In this document: positions 55,303 through 63,153 of the stretch, piece after piece
Position numbering within the stretch: the stretch's first letter is position 1
How the letters are laid out: each line of letters opens with the position of its first letter
Origin: Antiquaquibacter metalliresistens
GTDB taxonomy: Bacteria > Actinomycetota > Actinomycetes > Actinomycetales > Microbacteriaceae
Assembly: GCF_029211225.1 (NCBI RefSeq)
Contig: NZ_JARGEM010000005.1
Span: 186,001 to 250,000, forward strand
DNA: 64,000 bases
Direction of reading: 5' to 3'
The notes under the pieces: model-generated
Databases searched by the model: none
Told to the model about the DNA's origin: nothing
What the model saw: only the letters and a program-made list of their open reading frames with translations
Made by a program: the position numbers and the translations under genes

Positions 55303-57933
55303 ATGCCGAGCGCCTCCGTCCCGCGTGCGTGGCGCAGGCTGTGGCGCGATCGGCCCCGGGTGCTGGCCGTCGGGCTGCTCGCGTTGACGGCGGTGGCGGC
55401 ATCCGGACTGCAATCGACCGCGGCCCTCGTGCTGCGGGCCACGCTCGACGAGGGCTGGCGCGGCCCGTACGACATCCTGCTCACCCAGGGCGGCAAGAAC
55501 CCCGTCGACGACGGGATGCTGCGCACCGATGCGACCGTCGACGCGAGCACCGGCCGGCTCGGCTTCGACGACCTGGCATTCATCCGCTCCCTGCCCGGAG
55601 TCGAGGTCGCGGCGCCCATCGCGCTCGTGGCGGTGGCGCCCTCCGATCTCGTCGGCTCGCCCGCGGCGTGGGTGCCGATCCCGGTGGACGCGGCGGCGTC
55701 ACTCGAGCGCCCGGAGGCGTTCCGGGTCACGATCGCGAGCACGACCACGGATGCCACGGGCGAGCGCCACCTCGCCGAGCAGAGCATCACCGCCCTCGCC
55801 TACCAGCCGGTGAGCCTCGTCATCGATGCCGGGCCGGACGGCGACCCGGCCGTCGTCGCGGTGCCGGAGGGCGACGGTCCGGCGCTCCTCGCGCCGGACG
55901 GCACCGTGCGACTGGACAGCGGTGCGTACGATCCGGCGACGGGCACGATCGCCATGGGGCTCGCCATCGCCCCCCGCCCGGCCGCGAGCGTGCTGCTCGT
56001 CGACCCGGCGGCAGAGCGCGAGCTGCTGGGAGATCGCGGCGCCTTCCTCGACCCCCTGCTCGCCGACATCGACGGGCGCTCGCCCCTGCTCGTGCAGGAG
56101 CGAGCGCAGGCGCCGCTGCAGGTGACCGTGACGGTCGAACGGCTGCAGGGCATCGAACCGGGCTCGATCCCGGTGCTGGGCGCCGACGCCGGCGTGTCGG
56201 GCAACGGGGCGATCCCGCCGCGCATTCCGAACGATCCCTCGGCCGTCACGATCGCTGAGTACGAGTTCGACGGCTCACCGCTGCTCGACCCGTTCGCCGG
56301 GACCGTCCAACTGCTCGGCGGACTCGACGGCGACGCGGTCGAGGTGCGGCCGCGTGGCCGGTCCGTCTCCGTGCCGCGCTCGGTGCTCGGCGGGGACTAC
56401 CGCGTCGAGGCGGCAACCCGAGTGCTGCTCCCGCGCGGCTACGCGTGGTTCGGCGGCTACTCGCAGGCGCCGATCACTGCGGCGCCGACCGGGTCGGTCA
56501 CCGACTACGCACGGCTGTTCGGTGCGGTCGGCGCGAATCCGGCGCTCATCGACGGCATCGGTGCCGGCACCGAGATCGTCGGCGGGTTTCGAGCCGAGGA
56601 CGTGTTCGGCGACGCGATCGCTCGCGCGCCACTCGGTGGCTACGAACTTGCCTCGCCCACGCTCGACGGGGTCGCCCTCCCGACCTCGTTGACCGGATTC
56701 GGGGTGCCGGGCACGAACCCGCTCGCGATCGGAACCTTCGACCTGCTCGGCGACACCGACGGGCAGCGCCCGATCACCGCCATCCGCATCCGGGTCGCCG
56801 GCATCGACGCCTACACGCCGGAGGCGCAGCAGCGCCTGCTGCAGGCGGCCGCCGCACTGCAGTCGTTCGGCTACACCGCGACGATCGTCGCGGGTTCCTC
56901 GCCCGAACCGGTGCCCGTCACGGTGGCAGGGTACGCCTTCGCGCAGACCGATGCCGCCGGACGCCAGCCGCTCGGCGATCTGGGCGTCATCGAGCAGCCC
57001 TGGTCCCGGCTCGGTGCGGTCGTCGGGGCGGATGCCGCGGTCTCCGCCACGAGCGTCGCACTCCTGGTCGCGTGCGTGGTCGCCGTCGGCCTGCTGCTCG
57101 CGGTCGTGCAGCTCTCCCGCGTGCCACAGCGTCGCGATGCCGCGGGCGTGCTGCGCTGCATCGGCTGGCGTCGCGGCCGGATCCTGCGGTGGTACCTCGC
57201 GGAGGATGCGATCGCCCTCGGGGTGCTGGTCGTGATCGGCGCCGCGAGCGTGCTGCTGGCGACGGTGCCCGTCGTGGCCGCGGCGGGGGTGGGCTTCACG
57301 ATCGCGCTCGCCGTCGTCACCGCGCTCATCGCGGCCGTCGCGGGCTCGCGCGCCGTCACCCACGCCCGCGTCGTCGGGATGCGGTCGGCCGGCACATCCG
57401 GACGACGCCCGGCACCGCGCTCCACCGGCGTGCACGCGCCGCGCACGCTCGGTTTGCGCCGGGCGCGCGTGGCACTGGGGTCGGGCGCGATCCTCGGGGT
57501 GGCGCTGACGGTCATCGTGGTCTGCGTCGCCCTGGCGTGCGCGGCGTTCGTGCAGGGGCGGGAGCTGGCGGGGCCGAGCGTGCTCGGGGTCGCGGCATCC
57601 ACGCGGGCCTGGCTGCCGCAGGGCGTGCTCGCGGCGCTCGCCCTGGCCGCTGCCGTCGCCCTCGCCGTGCTCGTGCGACGGGCGAGCCTCGAACGTTCCC
57701 GTGATCAGCTGCGCGCCCTCACCGCCATGGGGTGGAGCCGCGCCGATCTCGCCCGCATGCTGCGCACCGAGCTCGCGGTCACGGCGGTACCGGGCCTGCT
57801 GGTCGGGCTGGGGATCGCCGCGGGCATCGCGGTGCAGTTGCCGGGCCTGCTGGCACCCGTGCTGGCCGCGGCGGTCGTCGGCGGGGCGCTCGCCGTCGCC
57901 GTGGTGCTGCTCGCCGGGCGCGGGCTAGACTGA
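55303..57933 (+). CDS. Large FtsX-like ABC permease
   Basis: 876 aa. One N-terminal transmembrane helix (residues ~18-42) is followed by a very large extracytoplasmic domain (~45-575). A first FtsX module has helices near ~583-605, 635-660 and 665-690, and a second module near ~725-745, 765-785 and 825-870. VPQRRDAAGVLRCIGWRRGRILRWYLAEDA and RDQLRALTAMGWSRADLARMLRTELAV are the two cytoplasmic coupling helices. With the ATPase it should be a mechanotransmission-type (MacB-like) transporter acting on an envelope substrate. The cargo is unknown. Its stop overlaps the smpB -10. Confidence 0.85.
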   Translation: MPSASVPRAWRRLWRDRPRVLAVGLLALTAVAASGLQSTAALVLRATLDEGWRGPYDILLTQGGKNPVDDGMLRTDATVDASTGRLGFDDLAFIRSLPGVEVAAPIALVAVAPSDLVGSPAAWVPIPVDAAASLERPEAFRVTIASTTTDATGERHLAEQSITALAYQPVSLVIDAGPDGDPAVVAVPEGDGPALLAPDGTVRLDSGAYDPATGTIAMGLAIAPRPAASVLLVDPAAERELLGDRGAFLDPLLADIDGRSPLLVQERAQAPLQVTVTVERLQGIEPGSIPVLGADAGVSGNGAIPPRIPNDPSAVTIAEYEFDGSPLLDPFAGTVQLLGGLDGDAVEVRPRGRSVSVPRSVLGGDYRVEAATRVLLPRGYAWFGGYSQAPITAAPTGSVTDYARLFGAVGANPALIDGIGAGTEIVGGFRAEDVFGDAIARAPLGGYELASPTLDGVALPTSLTGFGVPGTNPLAIGTFDLLGDTDGQRPITAIRIRVAGIDAYTPEAQQRLLQAAAALQSFGYTATIVAGSSPEPVPVTVAGYAFAQTDAAGRQPLGDLGVIEQPWSRLGAVVGADAAVSATSVALLVACVVAVGLLLAVVQLSRVPQRRDAAGVLRCIGWRRGRILRWYLAEDAIALGVLVVIGAASVLLATVPVVAAAGVGFTIALAVVTALIAAVAGSRAVTHARVVGMRSAGTSGRRPAPRSTGVHAPRTLGLRRARVALGSGAILGVALTVIVVCVALACAAFVQGRELAGPSVLGVAASTRAWLPQGVLAALALAAAVALAVLVRRASLERSRDQLRALTAMGWSRADLARMLRTELAVTAVPGLLVGLGIAAGIAVQLPGLLAPVLAAAVVGGALAVAVVLLAGRGLD
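57926..57931 (+). promoter_or_regulatory. -10 hexamer for smpB
   Basis: TAGACT at the very end of the preceding permease gene; a leader of about 38 nt follows, containing GAGAGGAGT before the ATG. Confidence 0.5.
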
Positions 57934-57975
57934 TTGGCTCACCAACCCGACCCGACGCGCCGAGAGGAGTCAACC

Positions 57976-58452
57976 ATGCCCAGGGAACGCGGCCAGAAGG
58001 TCGTCGCCAGCAACCGCAAGGCCCGGCACGACTACCTCATCGAGGACACCTACGAGGCGGGTCTCGTGCTCACCGGCACCGAGGTCAAGTCGCTTCGGCA
58101 GGGCCGCGCGAGCCTCGTCGACGGCTACGGGTTCATCGACGGCGGGGAGGCATGGCTCGACGCCGTGCACATCCCCGAGTTCAACCAGGGCTCCTGGAAC
58201 AACCACCCGCCGCGTCGCAAGCGCAAGATGCTGCTGCACAAGGAGCAGATCCTCAAGATCCACAACAAGATCAAAGAGGGCGGCTACACGCTCGTGCCGC
58301 TGTCGATCTACTTCAACGACGGCAACGCCAAGGTCGAGATCGCGGTCGCCAAGGGCAAGAAGGAGTACGACAAGCGGCAGGCGCTGCGCGAGCGGCAGGA
58401 CAAGCGCGAAGCCGATCGCGCGATCTCGGCGCGCAAGAACCTGGGCGACTAG
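57976..58452 (+). CDS. smpB: SsrA (tmRNA)-binding protein SmpB
   Basis: 158 aa from ATG 57976 with GAGAGGAGT upstream. It delivers tmRNA to stalled ribosomes (trans-translation). Core motifs: [43 protein letters not shown] and [18 protein letters not shown], followed by the basic C-terminal tail [20 protein letters not shown], which enters the mRNA channel. Its RNA partner ssrA is 3.6 kb downstream in this window. Confidence 0.96.
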   Translation: MPRERGQKVVASNRKARHDYLIEDTYEAGLVLTGTEVKSLRQGRASLVDGYGFIDGGEAWLDAVHIPEFNQGSWNNHPPRRKRKMLLHKEQILKIHNKIKEGGYTLVPLSIYFNDGNAKVEIAVAKGKKEYDKRQALRERQDKREADRAISARKNLGD

Positions 58453-58454
58453 GG

Positions 58455-58985
58455 CTAGGGCATCGGCCGATAGAGGTCGCCGGTGAGCGCCGAGCCGTCG
58501 AGTGCGACGACGGCGCAGAGGGCGATGGTGTCGCCGGCCTCGTATTGCTCCTGGCTCGGCACGGCGATCCCGACCAGGTCGTGGGTTTTGGCATCGACGG
58601 AGTCCTCCACGAACAGGCCGTACTCCAGGTAGCGATCGCAGATCTCTTCGGCCATAGTGGTCATCGCACTGAACGCGCTGTAGACGTTGGTGACGACCGA
58701 GAGGTCCATCGAGGCGACCACCTGCTGAGGATGCTCGATCTGGCAGTCCACGACGGTCCAGGTCGCGAGGTCAACGCCATCCTCGGCGAGGCAGGATCCG
58801 AGTTTCAGATCGGCTGCGGCGGTCGCCCCAAGCGCTGGCGTCGGGTTGGCCAGCACTGCGCGGAACCCAACGGTCGCGATGATGGCGACCACGACGGCCG
58901 CCGCAGCGATGAGGCCGATGCGTGCCCAGCGTGGCCCGCGCTCGGCGTCGGCAGTGACGGTCTGGGTCGGCTCGGAAGCGGTCAC
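58455..58985 (-). CDS. Membrane-anchored septum-formation-like domain protein
   Basis: 176 aa from a GTG 6 nt after TAACGT. A cytoplasmic N-terminus, one transmembrane helix (residues ~22-45), then an exported domain with four cysteines. LKLGSCLAEDG, VVDCQIEHPQQVVA, EEICDRY and PSQEQYEAGDTIALCAVVA match the pattern of the Septum_form-type domain. The lipoprotein at 62574 has the same pattern. Its precise role is unknown. The stop is 2 bp from the convergent smpB stop. Confidence 0.68.
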   Translation of the reverse strand: MTASEPTQTVTADAERGPRWARIGLIAAAAVVVAIIATVGFRAVLANPTPALGATAAADLKLGSCLAEDGVDLATWTVVDCQIEHPQQVVASMDLSVVTNVYSAFSAMTTMAEEICDRYLEYGLFVEDSVDAKTHDLVGIAVPSQEQYEAGDTIALCAVVALDGSALTGDLYRPMP

Positions 58986-58991
58986 AGCGAT

Positions 58992-58997
58992 ACGTTA
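58992..58997 (-). promoter_or_regulatory. -10 hexamer, leaderless start at 58985
   Basis: TAACGT, 6 nt, GTG. Confidence 0.5.
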
Positions 58998-59051
58998 GCG
59001 GGATGCGCGAGCCGTTCCAGCACGCGCGCCGCGGAATGGTTGAATGCTCGC

Positions 59052-59690
59052 ATGTCCACCGATCGTTCGCCGCACTCGGTGGAGATCGTCACGGCGGTGA
59101 TGCTCGGTCTCATCTCGGTCGTGACCGCCCTCGGCGCTTTGCAGTCCGCGGTCTGGACCGGCGTCGCCGACGAGTTCGAACGGGACTCGATCGACGCCCG
59201 AGACGTGAGCGTCAACCAGTCCGTGCTGGCCGAGTACGCCCGTCGAGTGGACACTGAGGCCAGCGCGGAGGCGCGCCGCTATGCCGAGCTCGCGTCCACG
59301 ACGAGTGATCCACTCGAAGCCGTGCTCAACGAGACGCTCGCCAACGCCTCCCTCAATCGTGCGACCCCAGGCCTTGCCGCACCGTGGGGTGCATGGCGGG
59401 AGTCCGGCTTCAGCGCGCAGATCGAGCCCTTGCGGCATCCCGACTATCTCGCGGCCCGCGACGGGCGCTACCAGTCCTATGGCTACACGGCGGGCGAGCT
59501 GGCGGCGTTCTCCGACGAGATGCGTTCGAAGTCCTCGGTGCTCGCGCAGGCATCACTCATCCAGGCACTTGCGCTCTTCCTGTTCGGCATCGCGGGGGTC
59601 AACCGCCTGCAGCCCGTGCGGATCGCCGTGCTGGGCCTCGGCATGGTCGTCTTCCTCGGTGGGCTCGCCCTCGCTTCGGCAGCCTTCTAG
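59052..59690 (+). CDS. Membrane protein of unknown function, paralogue A of a tandem pair
   Basis: 212 aa. One N-terminal transmembrane segment (EIVTAVMLGLISVVTALGALQSAVW), an exposed helical middle of about 130 residues rich in Ala/Glu/Arg, and two C-terminal helices (SLIQALALFLFGIAGVN and IAVLGLGMVVFLGGLALASAAF). The next gene encodes a protein with the same layout and a similar first helix, so the two are tandem paralogues. No enzymatic motif is seen. The ATG has no Shine-Dalgarno; TTGAAT 6 nt upstream is an imperfect -10. Confidence 0.7.
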   Translation: MSTDRSPHSVEIVTAVMLGLISVVTALGALQSAVWTGVADEFERDSIDARDVSVNQSVLAEYARRVDTEASAEARRYAELASTTSDPLEAVLNETLANASLNRATPGLAAPWGAWRESGFSAQIEPLRHPDYLAARDGRYQSYGYTAGELAAFSDEMRSKSSVLAQASLIQALALFLFGIAGVNRLQPVRIAVLGLGMVVFLGGLALASAAF

Positions 59691-59698
59691 GAGCGCGC

Positions 59699-60322
59699 AT
59701 GACCACGACATCCCGCGACCGGCTCGAGATCGTCATCGCGATCCTCCTCGGCCTGGTCTCTGTCGCGACCGCATTCGGGGCGTATCAGGCGGCGGCGCTC
59801 ACGCAGCAGGCCGCCGAGTTCTCCGCCGTCTCGCAGCAGTTGCGCGACCGCAACCTCACCGAGGCGCTCACCTCGCAGCTCATCTCGAGAGATGACACGT
59901 CGAAGCTGCTGGAGGCGATCGCCCTCAGTGCCGAAACCACCCTCTACCCCGAACGGCTGGCCGAGGTCACCGCTGAGCAGGAGTTCTTGATCGGCAGTGC
60001 GAGTCCCGAACTCGTCGTGGCCTGGCACGCTTGGGTGGAGTCCGAATTCGCCGAAGAACTCGTGCCGATCAGCGCCCCCGACTATCAGGCGGCGTTGTTT
60101 GCCGTGCCGCAATCCCTGCAATACGCCTCGTACGAGGCTGATCGCCTGGCCGACACGGTCAGCGCCCGAGCGACGACGTTCACACTCGCCGCGGTCGTGT
60201 TCGCGATCTCGCTCTTCCTGCTCGGTGTTGCCGGGGTGATCGTCAGTAGCAGGCTCGCTGTGTGGCTCGCCGGGGGAGCCGGCTTCGCACTGCTCGTCGG
60301 GCTCGCGATCACGCTCTTCTGA
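59699..60322 (+). CDS. Membrane protein of unknown function, paralogue B of a tandem pair
   Basis: 207 aa from ATG 59699 (RBS AGGAGC), 8 bp after paralogue A. The first helix (EIVIAILLGLVSVATAFGAYQAAAL) aligns with that of A (E-I-V-x-A-x-x-L-G-L-x-S-V-x-T-A-x-G-A-x-Q). The middle region (residues ~40-150) is helical, with a W-H-A-W-V-E-S-E-F motif corresponding to G-A-W-R-E-S-G-F in A. Two C-terminal helices follow. The pair probably forms a hetero-oligomeric membrane assembly; that is inference from tandem duplication and co-transcription. Confidence 0.7.
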   Translation: MTTTSRDRLEIVIAILLGLVSVATAFGAYQAAALTQQAAEFSAVSQQLRDRNLTEALTSQLISRDDTSKLLEAIALSAETTLYPERLAEVTAEQEFLIGSASPELVVAWHAWVESEFAEELVPISAPDYQAALFAVPQSLQYASYEADRLADTVSARATTFTLAAVVFAISLFLLGVAGVIVSSRLAVWLAGGAGFALLVGLAITLF

Positions 60323-60324
60323 GG

Positions 60325-61005
60325 CTAACTCGCCACGAACCGGGCATCGACGACGGATGCCACGGCGATCTCGTCCGGCTTGAGCTCGAGCTGCGGCGCC
60401 GCCCCACCGCCGAACCCGCGCGCCGCCATCATGCGGTCCATCGCCGGGGCGGGCATCGGACCGCCGCTCGAACCGTCGCCGAGCATCCCGGGATCGGCGA
60501 TCGCGACCGCGGTGACACCGCGCAGCCCGATCGCGTTCGCGAACACGGTCGCCTTCGCGACGGCATCCTTCACCGCGCGCGAGCGCACCTCGGCGGTCGC
60601 GCTCGTGCGTGTGGCCTCGGTGAGCTCCCACGAGACCGAGCCGACGACCGCGCCGTCGATACCGGAGACCGTCTCCACCCAGCGGGCCAGCGCCTCGAAG
60701 TCCTTGAACTTCACGGTGAAGTCCACGGCGGCGTGGAACACGATCGGCAGCTGCTTGCCCTCATTGTTCCAGGGCCGCTCCGGCCACACCCGAACGCTCT
60801 GCGAGGCCCACCAGGTGACGGGGCCGGCGCTCTTATCGAAGAGCGCCTCCACGGACTCGCGGATGACCGCAGCCGAGGCCACGGCGCGCTCGAAGACCGC
60901 ATCGCGCTTGGGGCCGTCGGTGCTCACGCTCACGTGCACGGTCGCGCGTTCGGCCGGATACCAGGCGGAGTACTCGCCCTGCACGGTGATGGTGGTGTCG
61001 GCCAT
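60325..61005 (-). CDS. SIMPL-domain (DUF541) protein
   Basis: 226 aa. ITVQGEYSAWYPAERATVHVSVS at the N-terminus, VDFTVKFKDFEALARWVETVSGIDGAVVGSVSWELTE, and AVKDAVAKATVFANAIGL are typical of SIMPL/DUF541 domains. Family members are usually periplasmic or outer-surface; this one has no signal peptide and is probably cytoplasmic. It starts 8 bp after the stop of the DyP peroxidase gene (RBS AGGAGA), so the two are an operon. A link to oxidative stress is possible from that context. Confidence 0.8.
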   Translation of the reverse strand: MADTTITVQGEYSAWYPAERATVHVSVSTDGPKRDAVFERAVASAAVIRESVEALFDKSAGPVTWWASQSVRVWPERPWNNEGKQLPIVFHAAVDFTVKFKDFEALARWVETVSGIDGAVVGSVSWELTEATRTSATAEVRSRAVKDAVAKATVFANAIGLRGVTAVAIADPGMLGDGSSGGPMPAPAMDRMMAARGFGGGAAPQLELKPDEIAVASVVDARFVAS

Positions 61006-61013
61006 GAGGTCTC

Positions 61014-61961
61014 CTAGTCCTCGGCGAGCGACTCGAGCAAAGCCATGGACGGCACGAAGTACGCCGAACCGGTGACCGCGGTCGAGAAGTCGAGGATGCG
61101 ATCGTGGGCGCCTGGCGGCTCCCCGATGAACATGCGGGTGAGCATCCGTTCGATCACCGACAGGTCGGCGGCGTAGCCGATGAAGTAGGTGCCGAACTCT
61201 CCGGCACCGGGGCGCCCGAACGGCATGTTGTCGCGCAGGATGTCGTGCTCGGTGCCGTCGGGGTCGGTGATCGTCGCGAGATCCTTGTGCGAGCCGGGCG
61301 CGCCATCCAGCTCGACGTTGTCGGCCTTGGTGCGCCCGATGATGTGCTCCTGGATGCTCGTCGGCTGCGCGTTCCACGCCGCCAGGTCGTGCAGGTACTT
61401 CTGCACCACCACGTAGCTGCCGCCCTCGAATCCGGGGTCGTCGTCGATCAGGGTGACGTCGCTCATCGCCTGCCCGGTGGGGTTCTCGGTGCCGTCGACG
61501 AAACCGAGCAGATCCCGCGCATCGAAGTATCGGAAGCCCTGCACCTCGTCGACGACCGTGACGTCGGTGCCGAGCTTGTCGAGCAGCAGGCGTTCGAGCT
61601 CGAAGCACAGGTCCTCGCGCTGCGCGCGGATGTGGAAGAGCAGGTCACCGGGCGTCGACACCGCGGTGTGGGCGCGGCCGACGACGGGAGCGAAGGGATG
61701 CAGCTGCCGCGGTTTCGACGGCTGCGCGAACCGATCCCACGCCGCACTGCCGATCCCCACGATGCAGGAGAGCTGCGCCTCGAGATCGCGGAAGCCCACC
61801 GCGCGCACGAGCCCGCCGACGTCGGCGATCACGTTCTTGACCCTGGATGCTGCGTCGTCGCCCGGGCCGATCGTCACGATCAGGAACACTGCGGACCTCG
61901 TCAGCGGCGCGGCCACGCTCTGCGGATCGATGGGAACCCGGTCGCCCTGCTGTGCTGCCAT
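61014..61961 (-). CDS. Dye-decolourising (DyP-type) haem peroxidase
   Basis: 315 aa. The catalytic GxxDG motif is LLGFVDGTENPTG. The proximal haem histidine is probably in APGSHKDLATITD, and GAGEFGTYFIGYAADLSVIERML is the conserved C-terminal block. There is no Tat or Sec signal, so it is cytoplasmic or an encapsulin-type cargo; no encapsulin gene is seen nearby. The B-type (YfeX/DyPB) subclass fits the length. TACCCT is 6 nt from the ATG, a leaderless start. Confidence 0.9.
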   Translation of the reverse strand: MAAQQGDRVPIDPQSVAAPLTRSAVFLIVTIGPGDDAASRVKNVIADVGGLVRAVGFRDLEAQLSCIVGIGSAAWDRFAQPSKPRQLHPFAPVVGRAHTAVSTPGDLLFHIRAQREDLCFELERLLLDKLGTDVTVVDEVQGFRYFDARDLLGFVDGTENPTGQAMSDVTLIDDDPGFEGGSYVVVQKYLHDLAAWNAQPTSIQEHIIGRTKADNVELDGAPGSHKDLATITDPDGTEHDILRDNMPFGRPGAGEFGTYFIGYAADLSVIERMLTRMFIGEPPGAHDRILDFSTAVTGSAYFVPSMALLESLAED

Positions 61962-61967
61962 GCTGCC

Positions 61968-61973
61968 AGGGTA
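61968..61973 (-). promoter_or_regulatory. -10 hexamer, leaderless start of the DyP gene
   Basis: TACCCT, GGCAGC, ATG. Confidence 0.5.
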
Positions 61974-62011
61974 GAGCAGCACGGGTGCTGGTGTCTGCAT
62001 CGAGTCCGGCG

Positions 62012-62017
62012 TACAAT
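62012..62017 (+). promoter_or_regulatory. -10 hexamer of the tmRNA gene
   Basis: TACAAT, close to consensus. Transcription would start near 62024, just before a GCCTCC/GGAGGC hairpin (62026-62039) and the left arm of the 22-bp processing repeat. No convincing -35 is seen. Confidence 0.6.
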
Positions 62018-62047
62018 GGAAGGCTGCCTCCCCGGAGGCGTTTGACA

Positions 62048-62069
62048 ACTCAACAGCGCGATAGCGACC
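62048..62069 (+). repeat. Left arm of the inverted repeat enclosing the tmRNA
   Basis: 22 nt beginning ACTCAACA and ending AGCGACC, complementary to 62483-62504. All positions pair, counting one G-U. With the flanking TTTGACA it resembles the TTTGAGAACTCAACAG element that precedes 16S rRNA in many actinobacteria (recalled, not checked). Confidence 0.8.
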
Positions 62070-62102
62070 CGCACCACTGGCCAGTCCGGCGCTGCGAAGC
62101 AT

Positions 62103-62479
62103 GGGGATGATCGGTTTCGACATTGCCTGCAAAACTGCGAGAAGCGGGTCGAGGATGCAGCCTTATCTCGTAAACGATGGCTGCAAAACAATAACTGCCG
62201 ATTCCAAGCGCAGTGACCTTGCTCTTGCTGCCTAGCAGCAACTAGCACAACAGGTCCGTCAGTCCGGGAACGCCCCCTACCCGGCCACTGGCGTCATCAA
62301 GGGGGATTGCTGCGCGGTCGTGTCTCAGGGCCGCGCGGGACTTGCACTGAGACTGGGCCCGTCGACCTGGGTGCTCGTGGCAAAGGTCGGGGCCGAGCAG
62401 AACGCTTGTACGAGCTACGCCCGTAGAAGGCGCAGGATTACAGCAGTGGACGGGGGTTCGATTCCCCCCATCTCCACCA
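62103..62479 (+). ncRNA. ssrA: tmRNA (SsrA RNA)
   Basis: 377 nt. The 5' end GGGGATGATCGGTTTCGAC pairs with the 3' end CATCTCC-A-CCA, with encoded CCA. The T arm GGGGG-TTCGATT-CCCCC precedes it. The tag reading frame starts at 62197 and stops at TAG 62233-62235, encoding ADSKRSDLALAA, an actinobacterial-type proteolysis tag ending in LALAA. It rescues stalled ribosomes with SmpB. The mature RNA is enclosed by a 22-bp inverted repeat. Confidence 0.97.
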
Positions 62480-62482
62480 TCA

Positions 62483-62504
62483 GGTCGCTATCGCGTTGTT
62501 GAGT
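62483..62504 (+). repeat. Right arm of the inverted repeat enclosing the tmRNA
   Basis: 22 nt starting 4 nt after the tmRNA CCA end, complementary to 62048-62069. In the primary transcript the arms would bring both ends of the tmRNA together in one helix. Confidence 0.8.
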
Positions 62505-62523
62505 CGCCGCACCGAGAACGACG

Positions 62524-62557
62524 ACGGGGGCGCGCCTCCGATGAGACGCGCCCCCGT
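62524..62557. terminator. Strong bidirectional terminator hairpin
   Basis: ACGGGGGCGCG and CGCGCCCCCGT form a perfect 11-bp stem with a 12-nt loop, between the tmRNA and the convergent lipoprotein gene. No T-tract is needed for actinobacterial I-shaped terminators. Confidence 0.75.
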
Positions 62558-62573
62558 GGACGGTGCGCGATGG

Positions 62574-63056
62574 TTAGCGGCCGGCGCCCTTGAGCGTGCC
62601 GGTGACCGGGCCGGCCGGGTCGACGATGAGGCACAGGATCTCGCGATCCCCGTTCTCCCAGCTCGACTGCGTCGGGTAGTAATACGCGAAGTCGAGCACC
62701 GAGGTCTGATAGTCGACGCCGACGAACGAGTTGAACTCGGTCGTGCAGTCTGCGACGGCCTGTTCCTCGACCACGGCATCGCCGGGGAAGTCGCCGTCTT
62801 CCATGATGATCGAGGCGTAGGCCTCGGAGGCGTGAGGCTCAGCGCAGTCGACCTTCACGACATCGCTGACCTCGCCCTCGATGTCCTGATCGTTGAGGCA
62901 GTCGCCGACGGCGATCGTGAACACGTCCACGGTCTCGCCGTTCTCGCCGTTGTCGGTGCTGGTGCCGGCGCCGGGCAGCAGGCTGCAGCCGGCGAGGGCG
63001 AAGCCCGCAGCGCCGACGGCCAGAGCAGCGAGGGCTCGCTTGAACGTTGTGGTCAT
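62574..63056 (-). CDS. Septum-formation-domain lipoprotein
   Basis: 160 aa. The lipoprotein signal ends in FALAGCS (Cys24). The exported domain has the Septum_form-type pattern: IAVGDCLNDQD, VVKVDCAEPHASEAYA, VADCTTEFNSFVG, and PTQSSWENGDREILCLIVDPAGPVTGTL, with four cysteines probably forming disulfides. It is a diverged relative of the protein at 58455. AAAGAG upstream is a weak RBS, and TAGGCT (63116-63111) is its -10, giving a ~48-nt leader. A role in cell division is suggested only by the domain name. Confidence 0.8.
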   Translation of the reverse strand: MTTTFKRALAALAVGAAGFALAGCSLLPGAGTSTDNGENGETVDVFTIAVGDCLNDQDIEGEVSDVVKVDCAEPHASEAYASIIMEDGDFPGDAVVEEQAVADCTTEFNSFVGVDYQTSVLDFAYYYPTQSSWENGDREILCLIVDPAGPVTGTLKGAGR

Positions 63057-63110
63057 CGCTGATCTCTTTCTTTCGGTGCTCGCTGTGAGGGGGAGCGTTG
63101 CTCGCCTGAG

Positions 63111-63116
63111 AGCCTA
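63111..63116 (-). promoter_or_regulatory. -10 hexamer of the septum-formation lipoprotein gene
   Basis: TAGGCT; a leader of about 48 nt follows. The gap 63057-63153 holds nothing else recognisable. Confidence 0.45.
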
Positions 63117-63153
63117 GCGAATGAGCCGTCCCCCTTCGGCGGTACAGCGTGCA

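Noticed and set aside
62048-62504. Attachment-site duplication of an integrated element at the tmRNA gene
   Set aside because: Integrases often use tmRNA 3' ends, but the flanking repeats are inverted, not direct, and no integrase or foreign DNA follows.
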